Below are positions 1 through 9,137 of a stretch of 64,000 nt of DNA, one piece after another. The stretch covers positions 15,766,537 to 15,830,536 of the forward strand of contig CM055884.1 in the NCBI GenBank assembly GCA_029582165.1, read 5' to 3'. The notes beneath the pieces are model-generated. The model was not told the DNA's origin. It ran no database searches and saw only the letters and a program-made list of their open reading frames with translations. The position numbers and the translations under genes are program-made. The stretch's first letter is position 1. Every line of letters begins with the position of its first letter. The DNA is from Portulaca oleracea. Lineage: Eukaryota; Streptophyta; Magnoliopsida; Caryophyllales; Portulacaceae.

Positions 1-300
1 ATTCCTGAGATATCATCGATCTTAATGCCGATGGCTCTTATTTTCCTACAACAAATGCAACATTTTTATTAGTTTTAATGATATACAATTTTTGGTTTAG
101 ACGAGTCACCTCGGTTGTGTCAGCATTATCATTGGAAAATGCTATTGTTTTTTGCGAAATTAGTATTTCAATCTCATGAAGACCACCGTTTGTGATTGGG
201 CACTCTCATCCGTACAACTCTCTTGAAAACATGCAAGTTGATCCAGCTTTTGCAGGCCACGCAGGAGACCAACTTTCTTGCAATTATTGTGGACAACTTG

Positions 301-316
301 GAGGCCGATCGGCCTC
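301..316. promoter_or_regulatory. Perfect 16 bp palindrome upstream of the antisense PMD gene
   Basis: The sequence GAGGCCGATCGGCCTC is a perfect palindrome lying about 55 bp upstream of the TATA box at 372. A near copy, GAGGCCGACCGGCCTT, sits upstream of the second antisense gene at 3989-4004, and a weaker relative (AAGGCCGACCGACC) is in the LTR near 25493-25506. The recurrence next to promoters suggests a regulatory site, but the function is inferred. Confidence 0.5.
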
Positions 317-371
317 TAGCTCTGGCCAATGAAAGAGCGCCACGTGGCAGGGTGAACCGAGCTATTTCAGC

Positions 372-378
372 TATATAA
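372..378 (+). promoter_or_regulatory. TATA box of the antisense PMD gene in element 0
   Basis: TATATAA in the context CAGCTATATAAGAGC lies about 113 bp before the ATG at 491. The intervening leader is pyrimidine-rich (CT tracts at 417-450), as is usual for plant 5' leaders. The gene runs opposite to the retrotransposon, so it appears to carry its own promoter and not to rely on the LTR. Confidence 0.6.
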
Positions 379-840
379 GAGCACTTGAGTCACGACAATC
401 TTCATCAACCTCATTCAAGCTCTTACTTGCTTCCCTTTCTTTTCCCTCTCTAAAAATGTTCTTTGATATTTTGGTCTTTTTTACAAAAAGATGAACCTCT
501 TCAGAAGGGGACGCAGACGTGCTACTCAGCCAGCAGTCCAGAAGCGTCCTTATGCGAGGACGGTGAAAAGGGAATATCCAAATAGAGAGTTTACTCCAGC
601 ACAGCTCGTGTTTCGTCAAGATGAACATGCATGGTTCTTCCGTTCCCATGTTTCGGTATGCAGTCTTCATAACATGTTTTATCCTCTTAAGACACTGTGC
701 ATGTCATTGCTCGCGTTTAGCACTTTAAGTTAGATTTAAAGTAGATGAGTACTCTAAATTTTGCTTAAAAGTATGTAGTGCCTTAGAGTGGACACTTAAA
801 CCTTTACTTTAACTTTCTTGCTATAGGAGGATAGCTTTAA

Positions 841-1077
841 GGGTCCGTTTGGACCTAGGAAAACAGGATGGAAAAAAAATTATTTTGGAAACTGAAAATC
901 TTTCCTTTGTTTGGATAGAAGAAAAAGGAATGAAAAAAAAATAGTTGGAACATTGCATGGAAAATTTGGGTCACAAAGTTTAAAAAATTTTCCATTAAAA
1001 AATGAAAGAAAAGTTGGGAGAAAATTTTTGGATCTAAGTTAACCTTTCTCTCTATCATCTCTCGTGGCTCTCTTGAT

Positions 1078-1131
<54 letters not shown>

Positions 1132-1433
1132 TCGCTTCTCTCTCTCTCACACTCTCACACTCTCTCTCTCTCTACCCCCTCCAAATCACATTATATAACC
1201 TAGAAAAATGAAGCTTGACATTTAAAAGTTTCATGTAAATTATTTTGCGTACATTTTTCTTCAAACCAAACAAGGAAAAGAAAGTTGAATAGAAAATCAA
1301 TTTTTTCCCTTCAAAATTTTACTTGAACCAAGCAAGAGAAATAAATTTACTTTACCCCGACTTTTTTTTTTCTCCTAATTTTTTTTTCTATGAGATTTTT
1401 TTTCATCCTATTTTCTTAGGTCCAAATGGACCC
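841..1433. mobile_element. Harbinger/Tourist-like MITE inserted in PMD exon 2
   Basis: Terminal inverted repeats begin GGGTCCGTTTGGACC and end GGTCCAAATGGACCC. They extend into CTAGGAAAACAGGATG on the left and CATCCTATTTTCTTAG on the right. The flanks are TAA at 838-840 and 1434-1436, the 3 bp duplication typical of PIF/Harbinger. The element is 593 bp, has no coding capacity and contains a long CT microsatellite. Removing it and one TAA joins GAGGATAGCTTTAA directly to GTCTTGTGG and restores exon continuity. Confidence 0.85.
1079..1178. repeat. CT/CTCT microsatellite inside the MITE
   Basis: A run of about 100 bp is made almost entirely of CT dinucleotides with a few CA and GT interruptions. 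It lies wholly within the MITE at 841-1433. Confidence 0.9.
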
Positions 1434-3591
1434 TAAGTCTTGTGGAAGCATGCAAAGTGTGGTAGCTTTGTCTAATCATGCAAACATAGGAAGATTCTAC
1501 TCGACCACCATTGAGGGCGCAGGTTTTGGCCCTTTCCTGGCTTGCTTGAGAACTTGGAAACCACGTACCAGAAGAATATTCGGACGGGCCATAGTGGAGG
1601 GTTTTTGGGACTCAACAAACTCGTTTCACCTTTCTATGGGCTAAATGATGCTCACTCCTGTTGACTTCATGATGATTACTGGCCTCAACTGTTGGTATTT
1701 CAAAAGGATCCTGATCCTCGAGTTTCTGAGTTCTTGCAACCCGCTCTCGCTTTGGCAGGGCGGTATGGTGCTTTGCGGTATTCTCACTTAGCGGCCATCT
1801 TGAAGAGTGAGGGTTTTGGGAGTCTGCCCCTCCCTCAACGTCAATTTCTGGTCCTTGCGCATTTCATCAATGAAATTATTTTTGCCAATCGTGGGGACAC
1901 GATTACCCTTTCTTGGATGCATCATCTCTTGGACTATGGCGCGGTGAGGAATTTCAATTGGTCCGCGACCGCTTATGCTCACTTGGTGAGAGAGATGCGG
2001 GTCGCGTGTCGTCCCACTGGTTGCGACACGGTTGGGCGCACGAGAGCCATAGAGTCGAAGAAACTCAATTTGGGTAGCAGCCTTTGGCGAGTCTTAGAGG
2101 TATGCTCCAAGATATTTTCTTTTCGGAAATTTGTAGTGTGCAAAGTTCCTTTTCTTGATTCGACTAAGATCTTTCCTGGTGTGCAGGTGTGGGTCTTAGC
2201 GTATTTCCTTCCGGTAGTCGGGGGAACCGATGATGTCAACTTGAGGATCCCTGCCGCTGTTCGATGGGCAGACCCATCGCACTATCGTTGCCCTAAATAC
2301 CATTTCCAGGGCTTGAATGGTCTTAGGCGGATCATCAACACTCTTCGACCGGTATGGCTCATTTTTTCATTGATTGCATCTTTCTATTCTTGAGCTCATA
2401 ATGTTCCTTTTCAGGAGGACATTGTCCGATCTCCATGGGATGCTATCGTTTGGAAGGCCTCCATTATGATATTCGCTTGGCACACAAGGCGAGCGAGCGC
2501 CGCTTATTGCTGGAAGGCACTTTAGGCCTTGTCTTTTACTTGGGAGAACGCTTCTTCTTTCAACACACCGGGGAATGGCCTTCTAGGGAGCTTATTGGCC
2601 GTCCTGAGCTCATTTATAACAGGCAGGCCTTGACCCAGGATGAGATGGCTCGATTGTTGATTGGAGAACCCGCCATCAATTTCATAGTTCCATTGGATGA
2701 CTTGGAGGAAGCGGCCGCTCAGCATAGAGGGTGCTTGGCTTTTGCTCGGGTAAAGAACTTCTTCGGCCGACACAATAATGAATTCTTGCTCACTTGCTGA
2801 CAGGTTGTCCTTTTGCAGCTGGGAGGATACTACGATCCTCTTCTGGACGAAAATGCGGAAGAGCCTGAACAAGCGGAGGATGAGGACATGCTATTCGGCT
2901 TCATCCCTCTCGTGCCGAATGATCACGAAGGGTTGCGGTACTTCGATGCCAACCTGGTAGGTCGCTTGTTTTTTGTTGTTTCCTGTATTGATCTTCATCC
3001 TTGTTAAACTTTTCTCCATGCAGCAAGCCTTTGCACGCCTTCGGGTTCTGTTGAGGGAAGGAATTACCGCCCGTGAATTCATTGACCGGAACTTTGTGAA
3101 CAGCCAATATCAAGGTCCCATGCCATCTTGTCGCTCCCTGAGAGTTCATCACAGCGTCCTCCTCGCCATTCTTCAGCAGGAGAAACCAGTAGGAGAGCTC
3201 ATCGTGGAGATCTGGGTGTAGGACCAGACGCAGGGATCAGGATCTGCTGGGCGAACATCGAGCTTCTCATTCTAGTTCCTCGGGAGGTGGACAGCGGTCC
3301 CCTTACATCCATGAGTTCACAGTGGAAGATTGCTCAGAATTGAGTGGATTCCTTGGTTTGATGGAGAGAGTTCCTAGTCCATGGACACCTCGATATCATG
3401 CTCAGTCCATCGTTCCTTATAGCCAGCTCCTTGGCTATGATCCAGGATATGACATGCCTTCCAGCCAGTTCTTTCCCGGCCCTTCTGGAACTCAAGATGA
3501 TTCTCCGCGAAGCTCTTTCGCAGACGCAGCCTCAGAAGCTTGTTTGGTGGCCCTCCTTAGTAGTTTACTGGCAAGGCCTCTTCTTTTCTAA

Positions 3592-3988
3592 TGTTGTGTT
3601 TTGCTCTTTTCTTTTCTTTTTTTTTTTGTACGAGGAATAAACATATATACAAGTAATAAAAATGCAGGCAAACTCTTTTTGTATGCACGTGATTATTGGA
3701 CTCGATTTAATGCAATGCATGCAAGCCCCCAGTATTATTTATTTATCGCTCAATCTCAGACTGTTAACAAGGGATAGAATTTAAAGCTAATAATAAATAA
3801 ATAAAGCTCTTAAAAAAAATAATTACATCCAGGATAAAATTAAAAAAACAAAGCAAAAGAAATGATATGATTATATGTACAATTTTTTTACACTAATACG
3901 CCTAATTGGACCCTAGGAACCGTGTCTTCCTCCCATGCATATACGTACATAACATCAGCACTTTCACGCAGTTCACTCCCCCCTGTTG
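3592..3988. other. Spacer between the two antisense genes, with polyadenylation signal
   Basis: A T-rich tract is followed by AATAAA at 3637-3642, a plausible poly(A) signal about 46 bp after the PMD stop. The rest is AT-rich with no open frame and contains short AATAAA-type runs near 3785-3805. I see no other gene here. Confidence 0.5.
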
Positions 3989-4004
3989 GAGGCCGACCGG
4001 CCTT
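3989..4004. promoter_or_regulatory. Near-palindrome upstream of the DUF7745-like gene
   Basis: GAGGCCGACCGGCCTT differs by two bases from the perfect palindrome at 301-316. It lies about 113 bp before the TATA-like box at 4117-4125. The shared position upstream of both antisense genes is directly visible; a regulatory role is inference. Confidence 0.45.
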
Positions 4005-4116
4005 GACACGGTGGAGGCCATCATGTCTTCACCTGTTTACACGTCGTTGGCCACTTTTCACCCCCTGGTTCAACCAGACTAGAGGCAGATACAATCCATT
4101 CGCCATACGCCATTCA

Positions 4117-4125
4117 CTATTTAAG
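4117..4125 (+). promoter_or_regulatory. TATA-like box of the DUF7745-like antisense gene
   Basis: CTATTTAAG lies about 70 bp upstream of the ATG at 4194, in the setting CCATTCACTATTTAAGCAAGG. It is followed by a pyrimidine-rich leader. The equivalent gene in element 1 has TATAAATA about 90 bp upstream of its ATG, which supports this assignment. Confidence 0.5.
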
Positions 4126-4193
4126 CAAGGTTTGTCATCACTTTTCTTCATCCCATCTTCATTTCACTCTTACCTCCTATGTTTCTTCCAATC

Positions 4194-5620
4194 ATGGCAT
4201 TTGAAAAGAAACTTAAACTCTGGATGAACTCCTTGTTGAAACCCGAGAAAGGTCTCCTCGCTCTTTATAACTTATCCCTCATTTTGAGCCTAAAGGAAGT
4301 GAGGATTAAATGGGATTTTCTATAGGCGACCTTCACATTTTGGGACCCGAAGCTTCATGTATTCCGACTTTCTTGGAACGAATTGTGACCTCTCCCTGAA
4401 GAATGGGCATGCATCTTTGGCTTTGATCTCTACGCCCCGTCGTCAACCCCTCCTCTTGCTTCAAACTATCGCGAAAAGTTTGAAGAGATGACCAACTATA
4501 ATCATCGCGCGCTCGGACACTTTTTGGTGAATGATATGGTGGATCTCCAAGACATGGTAGAATTTTTTCAATCACCGGAAGCGCTTAAACTCAAACTAGC
4601 ATCAAGGGTACGAGGTTTGATCTTTTGTGTCCTGGATGAATTTTTGTTTTATCATGGTCGTTTGGGTTTTGCCCCTCTCTCTCTTATTCATATTGTCGAT
4701 GAAATGGCCTGTGGCTACAACCCGGCTCCCATGATGGTGGCGGAAACCTTATTGAGCCTTGACTCCTGGGATTCGAAGCAAGTCTTTCGTGGAAGTCCCC
4801 TCGTTCCTCAAGTATCGACGTATTTCTCTTTTTTTTTTATATATATATTTTTTCTTGATTTTGCATGAATTATTCAAATAATTCATGTGGAATCAGTTTA
4901 TCGATTTTTCCTTGGTTGTATTTTTTTTCTCTTTTTTTTTTTGCAACCAAGAAACTTACTACCTCCCTTTTCTTTTTAGATATGGCTCATGGAACACCTT
5001 AGCATGGTGTTTTCCCCTATAACTCCATCGGAGTTAGCTCACTTTTGTCAACGCAAAAGGAAGTACGAGGCGCGCAGCAACTTCGATGAGTGGGTGATCT
5101 TTTTGAAGGATCATAAAGAAATTCGCTGGTTGATTCAAAGGTGGAAGGTCCCTTGCTTCTCCAGTCATTCAAGCAAGGCGGCTCATATTACCTTGTTGGG
5201 CCTAGGGGAACTCACCTACTATTTCCCGAACCGAGTCAGCGCCATATGGGACACCTTCAAGACATACCTCTACTGCCATGTGAGATTCCCGACCTTACCC
5301 ATCTCCGAGGCTCGGTGGTCGAATCGTGGATCAAATATTGGAAGAAACGGGCAGGAGCCGAAGTCCCACCGCCTCATCGCATTTCATCTTCGTCGACCGA
5401 TGGATATCGAAGTTGGTTAACTACTACAATTGGTGCGGCTCAGTGGCGTAAGAAACACACTCGTTCACCTCCTCGTGAAACTCCAAAATTGAAGAGCATC
5501 ATCATTACCGGGGAATCGGGGTCGGATTCTAACCAGAAAGGATCTCACCCTAATGCAGAAAAATCGGTCAAGACTTGTCAAGCGAGCACTAACGGACCTA
5601 AGGACTCCGACTCAAACTAG
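4194..5620 (+). pseudogene. DUF7745-like plant retrotransposon-associated protein gene, antisense in element 0, broken
   Basis: Exon 1 runs 4194-4811 and exon 2 4980-5620, joined across a T-rich intron with GT and AG ends (TTTTTAG before 4980). The protein starts MAFEKKLKLWM. It contains 'TFWDPKLHVFRLSWNEL' and 'PLPEEWACIFG', the WDP...F...E(L)xPxxEEW pattern I associate with DUF7745 proteins found with plant retrotransposons. Exon 2 has 'ELTYYFPNRV' and 'GSVVESWIKYW', matched by the element 1 gene (40910-42379). Two in-frame stops in exon 1, near 4323-4325 and 4386-4388, and a frameshift near 5240 break it. The C-terminus is basic and serine-rich. Function is unknown; the family name is from recall and should be treated as tentative. 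Confidence 0.6.
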
Positions 5621-6056
5621 GACTTGACGCATATCTTGCAAGTAAAATTGAGGGAAAAGAAATGGAATAAAATGTAGGAAAGAATGCATACGGTATGTAT
5701 TTATTTAATCTGATGCTTTTCCTTTATTAAATTTAGTAAAACAAAAATGTATCGAACAAGAGTGTACTCCTTTGATTGATATGAGAAGTAATACATTTTA
5801 TTTTGCTCTACAAGAATTAACACGAGCCATGATCTTTTCCTTGTTAACCCTTGTGTCTTCAGCTACAAAACTCGTAATCTCTCCTTTTACCTAACCTGTC
5901 CCGAAGGATTTTCATGTTAGTCCTCATTTTTTCTTTTTCTTTTTTTTCTTTTTTTTCTTTCTTTTTTTCTAAGCAAGTGGCCTATTGGCAGTTCGGTTGC
6001 TTACTTTTGCAAGGTAATACATGTTTAAGTAGCTAGGGATACCAACCCTCAATGGC
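5621..6056. other. Intergenic region between antisense gene and integrase, tail-to-tail
   Basis: This AT-rich stretch separates the convergent ends of the DUF7745-like gene (plus) and integrase (minus). It contains a long TTTTTTC tract around 5932-5972, which on the minus strand is an A/G-rich tract. I see no coding region. Confidence 0.5.
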
Positions 6057-7184
6057 TTAGACATAATACCTTTTCAATTGATCCAGGTTCACAGGCTGGA
6101 TAAGTTCTTCTCCTTCAGGTGTCGCCAAACGAGTAGCACCTCCAGGTGTAATGGAAATAATGATATAAGGTCCTTTCCAATTCAGGGCAAACTTGCCGCG
6201 AGGATCTTGACGAGCAGCCCTCATTTCTTGTAACACTAAGTCACCTTCGATCAAGTCTCGATCCTTAACCTTCTTGTTACGGGCAATCCGACTTTGATAG
6301 AGTTGAATATTGTGCAAAGCGCGAAGTCGGCGTTCATCTAACAAGGTTAGCTCCTCATACTTGGCTCGGGCCCATTCAGCTTTAGAAATCTGGCTTTCGG
6401 CAATGATTCTCAGGGAAGGGACGGCAATCTCTCCAAGTAAAACAGCCTCCATCCCGTAAACCAAAGAGTAGGGTGTAGCCCCAATCGCAGTTCGAATCGA
6501 AGTCCGATATCCCCATAATGCGAAAGGGAGTTTGTCAGGCCAATCCCTATAAGTGACTGCCATCTTCTTAATGATTTTCACTAAAGTTTTGTTCACAGCC
6601 TCGACTGCTCCATTTGTTTGCGGTCGATAAGGAGAAGCATGATGATGTTGGATCTTGTACTTGGCCAAAAGGGTGGCAAATTCTCCCATGAAATGACTCC
6701 CATTATCAGTTATTACTTCATGTGGTACCCCATATCTGCAGATAATGTTCGTCAACATAAACTTGGCGACATGCTTCGAGGTAATTTTTTCATAAGAAGC
6801 GGCTTCCACCCACTTGGTAAAATATTCCACAGCTACTAGCACATATTCATGACCTCCTGTACCCTGAGGCGAAACCTTCCCAACAATGTTGATACCCCAC
6901 ACTGAAAATGGCCAGGGCGAGGTCAAAGCAGTTATGTAAGATGACGGTTGATGCTTAAGGTCAACATACTCTTGACACTTTAAGCATTTCCTCACAAACT
7001 GAAGGCAATCTGACTCCATTATAGACCAGAAATATCCTGCTCGTTGAATCTTCTTTACTAACATCCTCCCATTCATGTGGGGTCCACACTCTCCTTCTTG
7101 GGTAGACTTCATCAGTTCTCTGGCCTCTACTTCGTCGATGCACAGCAGATTGATACCGGTTGCAGCTTTCTTATATAGACGGTC
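6057..7184 (-). CDS. Tat integrase, mostly open, first catalytic Asp replaced by Asn
   Basis: An open frame of about 351 codons covers 6057-7112. It shows the HHCC zinc-binding part (ECGPHMNGRM... then CLKCQEY), then the DDE core with 'ITDNGSHF' and 'PYRPQTNGAVEAVNK' providing the second Asp and the Glu. The C-terminal half includes 'PRGKFALNWKGPYII', the GPY/F module. The first catalytic position, Asp in element 1 ('GIDIIGKI'), reads 'GINIVGKV' here, so the enzyme should be inactive. The upstream linker (7113-7184) is out of frame. It is transcribed in the retrotransposon direction as the last pol domain. Confidence 0.85.
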   Translation of the reverse strand, partial: DRLYKKAATGINLLCIDEVEARELMKSTQEGECGPHMNGRMLVKKIQRAGYFWSIMESDCLQFVRKCLKCQEYVDLKHQPSSYITALTSPWPFSVWGINIVGKVSPQGTGGHEYVLVAVEYFTKWVEAASYEKITSKHVAKFMLTNIICRYGVPHEVITDNGSHFMGEFATLLAKYKIQHHHASPYRPQTNGAVEAVNKTLVKIIKKMAVTYRDWPDKLPFALWGYRTSIRTAIGATPYSLVYGMEAVLLGEIAVPSLRIIAESQISKAEWARAKYEELTLLDERRLRALHNIQLYQSRIARNKKVKDRDLIEGDLVLQEMRAARQDPRGKFALNWKGPYIIISITPGGATRLATPEGEELIQPVNLDQLKRYYV

Positions 7185-7816
7185 CTAAATAATGCAGTAT
7201 TGTGCAGCTATCAATCGGATAGCCCTCTGAGCTCGATGCCCAACGTCTGGTGGGTACGCACCATCTTTTAGATAAGTATAGATATCAAAGTACCATGCCT
7301 CAGGGTTAATAGTGTTAACTATCAAAGATTGATGAGCAGGACGACCCTTCCTCTCGACTACAACTGTCAAGGTTTGATCTGATTCTGGCATTGCCATCAT
7401 AGATGGTAGCTTGGCTAAGGCATCCGCCAATTCATTGTGACTTCTGGGCAGGTACTTGAACTCAATGTGCTTGAATCTCTTGGCCAAATCAGATAAGTGT
7501 TATTGGTATAAAGCCAAAGATTCACTCTTCACTTTCCAAACACTGGTAGCTCGATTGACGATCAAACTGGAGTCTCCAAACACTCGTAACCTCTCAATTC
7601 CCATTTACAGAGCCGTATGTATACCCAAGATACAAGCTTCATATTCAGCAGCATTGTTGGTGGCGTCAAAATCCAGTTTGACCGCCAACGGAAAATGTAA
7701 GTCTTCAGGAGATATTCACACAGCCTCGGCTCCGCATCCCGTTTGGTTTGCAGCACCATCGAACTATAACTTCCACGTCTCTTCTTCCACTTGGAACACT
7801 TGCTCATCACTAAACT
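7185..7816 (-). pseudogene. Archaeal-type RNase H domain (aRNH) of Tat element 0, broken
   Basis: This follows the Ty3-type RNase H and precedes integrase. Visible catalytic pieces are 'FDGAANQTGCG' (first Asp, preceded by a TAG stop where the family has Tyr), 'DATNNAAEYEAC' (Glu), 'VFGDSSLIV' (Asp) and 'HNELADALAKL' (last Asp). Its presence as a second RNase H is the defining Tat/Ogre feature. At least two in-frame stops and a frameshift prevent a full product. The segment from 7487 to 7185 stays open and leads towards integrase. Confidence 0.8.
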
Positions 7817-9132
7817 TCAAGCCCTGAAGCCCCCAATATTGGAGTCTTCTGTGGGGAGTTCAGCCAGAAAATCAGAAACTGCTCGACCTTTTATAGACTT
7901 CTGATGTTGAAAGTGAAGGTCAAACTCAGATAGCATGACTACCCATCGGGCAATTTGGCTGTTCACGGTAGGTTGCTCCATGATGTACTTGACCGGATTA
8001 CATGCCGCAATCACATAGACAGTGTGTGCCAATAGATATGGCGGAGCTTCTTCATGGACCAAACCAAGGCTAAGGTCATCTTCTCTATCTCGGAATAGCG
8101 GGATTCACATCCTGAGAATTTCTTGCTGATGTAGTATATAGCCTTGTCCAGATTATCATCCTTTTGAGCCAACATGGAGCCCATCGCACCTTGATTGATG
8201 GTGAGATAAAGTAATAACGGCTCTCCTGGTACGGGTGGAACTAGTACTGGTGCACTAGTTAAATCTGCCTTGATCTTATCGAATGCTGCTTAACACTAGT
8301 CAACCCATTCAACTTTTGCACCCTTCTTCAGCTTTTTGAATAATGGCTCGTAGGTCATAGTGAGCTTGGAAATGAACCGGCTCAGATATTGAACTCGCCC
8401 TAGGAAACCACGAATCTCCTTTTCCGTTCGAGGCAGTGACATGTCTTGGATAGCCTTGATCTTAGATGGATCAACTTCAATTCCCCGTTGACTGACGATA
8501 TATCCCAACAATTTTCCTGAAGTTACTCCAAATGCACATTTCTGCAGATTCAATCTCATGTTGTACTTGCGAAGTCTAAGGAAAAATTTACGAAAGTTAG
8601 GGATGTGGTCTTCATGCCTTTCAGACTTAACAATCACGTCATCTACATATGCTTCAACTTCCTTGTGGATTATGTCGTGAGTAAGGCAGTGACGGTGCGC
8701 TGGAAAGTGGCACCAACATTCTTCAACCCAAATGGCATAACCACATAGCAAAAGGTTCCCCACGGAGTGATAAAAGATGTTTTCTCCATATCTTCTTCAG
8801 CCATCTTGATCTGATTGTAACCAGCATACCCATCCATAAATGATAGGAGTTTATGACCACAAGTATGATCGACCAGGACATCGATATGCGACAAAGGAAA
8901 GCAATCCTTTGGGCTAGCCTTGTTCAGATCCCTAAAATCAATACACATCTGAACCTTCCCGTCTTTGTTCGGTATGGGGACAATATTAGCTACCCATTGT
9001 GGAAACTAAATAATTATGATAAACCCAGCCTCTAACTGTTTCCGGACTTCCACATGGATCTTATCGGACCATCCATTCTTAATTTTGCGCAGACGCTGTT
9101 GAATAGGTTTGGCATTCGGGTAAAGAGGTATA
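7817..9132 (-). pseudogene. Reverse transcriptase and Ty3-type RNase H of element 0, broken
   Basis: Reading right to left, the segment starts at the Athila insertion site with 'IPLYPNAKPIQQ', then 'NKDGKVRMCIDFRDLNKA', 'DGYAGYNQIKM', 'TPWGTFCYVVMPFGL' and the catalytic 'AYVDDVIVKS'. The thumb ('EIRGFLGRVQYLSRFISKLT') and RNase H follow, ending around 'SIKGRAVSDFLAELP'. A TAG stop follows 'LEAGFIIII', a frameshift falls near 8670-8760 and further breaks occur near 8290. The domain order is normal for Ty3/gypsy. Confidence 0.85.
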
Positions 9133-9137
9133 GCATG
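9133..9137. repeat. Left target-site duplication of the Athila-like element (gcatg)
   Basis: The five bases gcatg directly precede TGATAAG at 9138 and are repeated at 16860-16864 directly after CTTATCA. Deleting the insert plus one copy rejoins the minus-strand RT coding frame across the site. Confidence 0.95.

Larger units (their letters stand above)
491..3591 (+). pseudogene. Plant mobile domain (PMD, aminotransferase-like) gene, antisense inside Tat element 0, broken
   Basis: The gene has about six exons: 491-655, 827-2099 (interrupted by a MITE), 2187-2351, 2415-about 2749, 2819-2956 and 3024-3591, each bounded by plausible GT/AG sites. Exon 2 carries the PMD signature: a phrase like 'GFWDSTNSFHLSMG' followed by 'TPVDFMMITGL', then a helical stretch around 'LPLPQRQFLVLAHFINEIIFANRGDT'-like residues. 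The same exon order and conserved phrases occur in the antisense gene of element 1 (43074-46417, minus). PMD proteins are known both as host genes involved in silencing and development and as transposon passengers; the role here is unknown. A MITE splits exon 2, a TAA stop lies near 1643, and frameshifts occur near 1690 and 2455. The C-terminal part is low-complexity and unrecognised. Confidence 0.7.

Noticed and set aside
1079..1178. CT microsatellite as a core promoter (Y-patch or GAGA element)
   Set aside because: It lies inside a MITE that splits an exon, well downstream of the antisense gene start.
7456..7827. Plus-strand open frame of 123 codons
   Set aside because: Shadow of the minus-strand aRNase H; no domain and no promoter.
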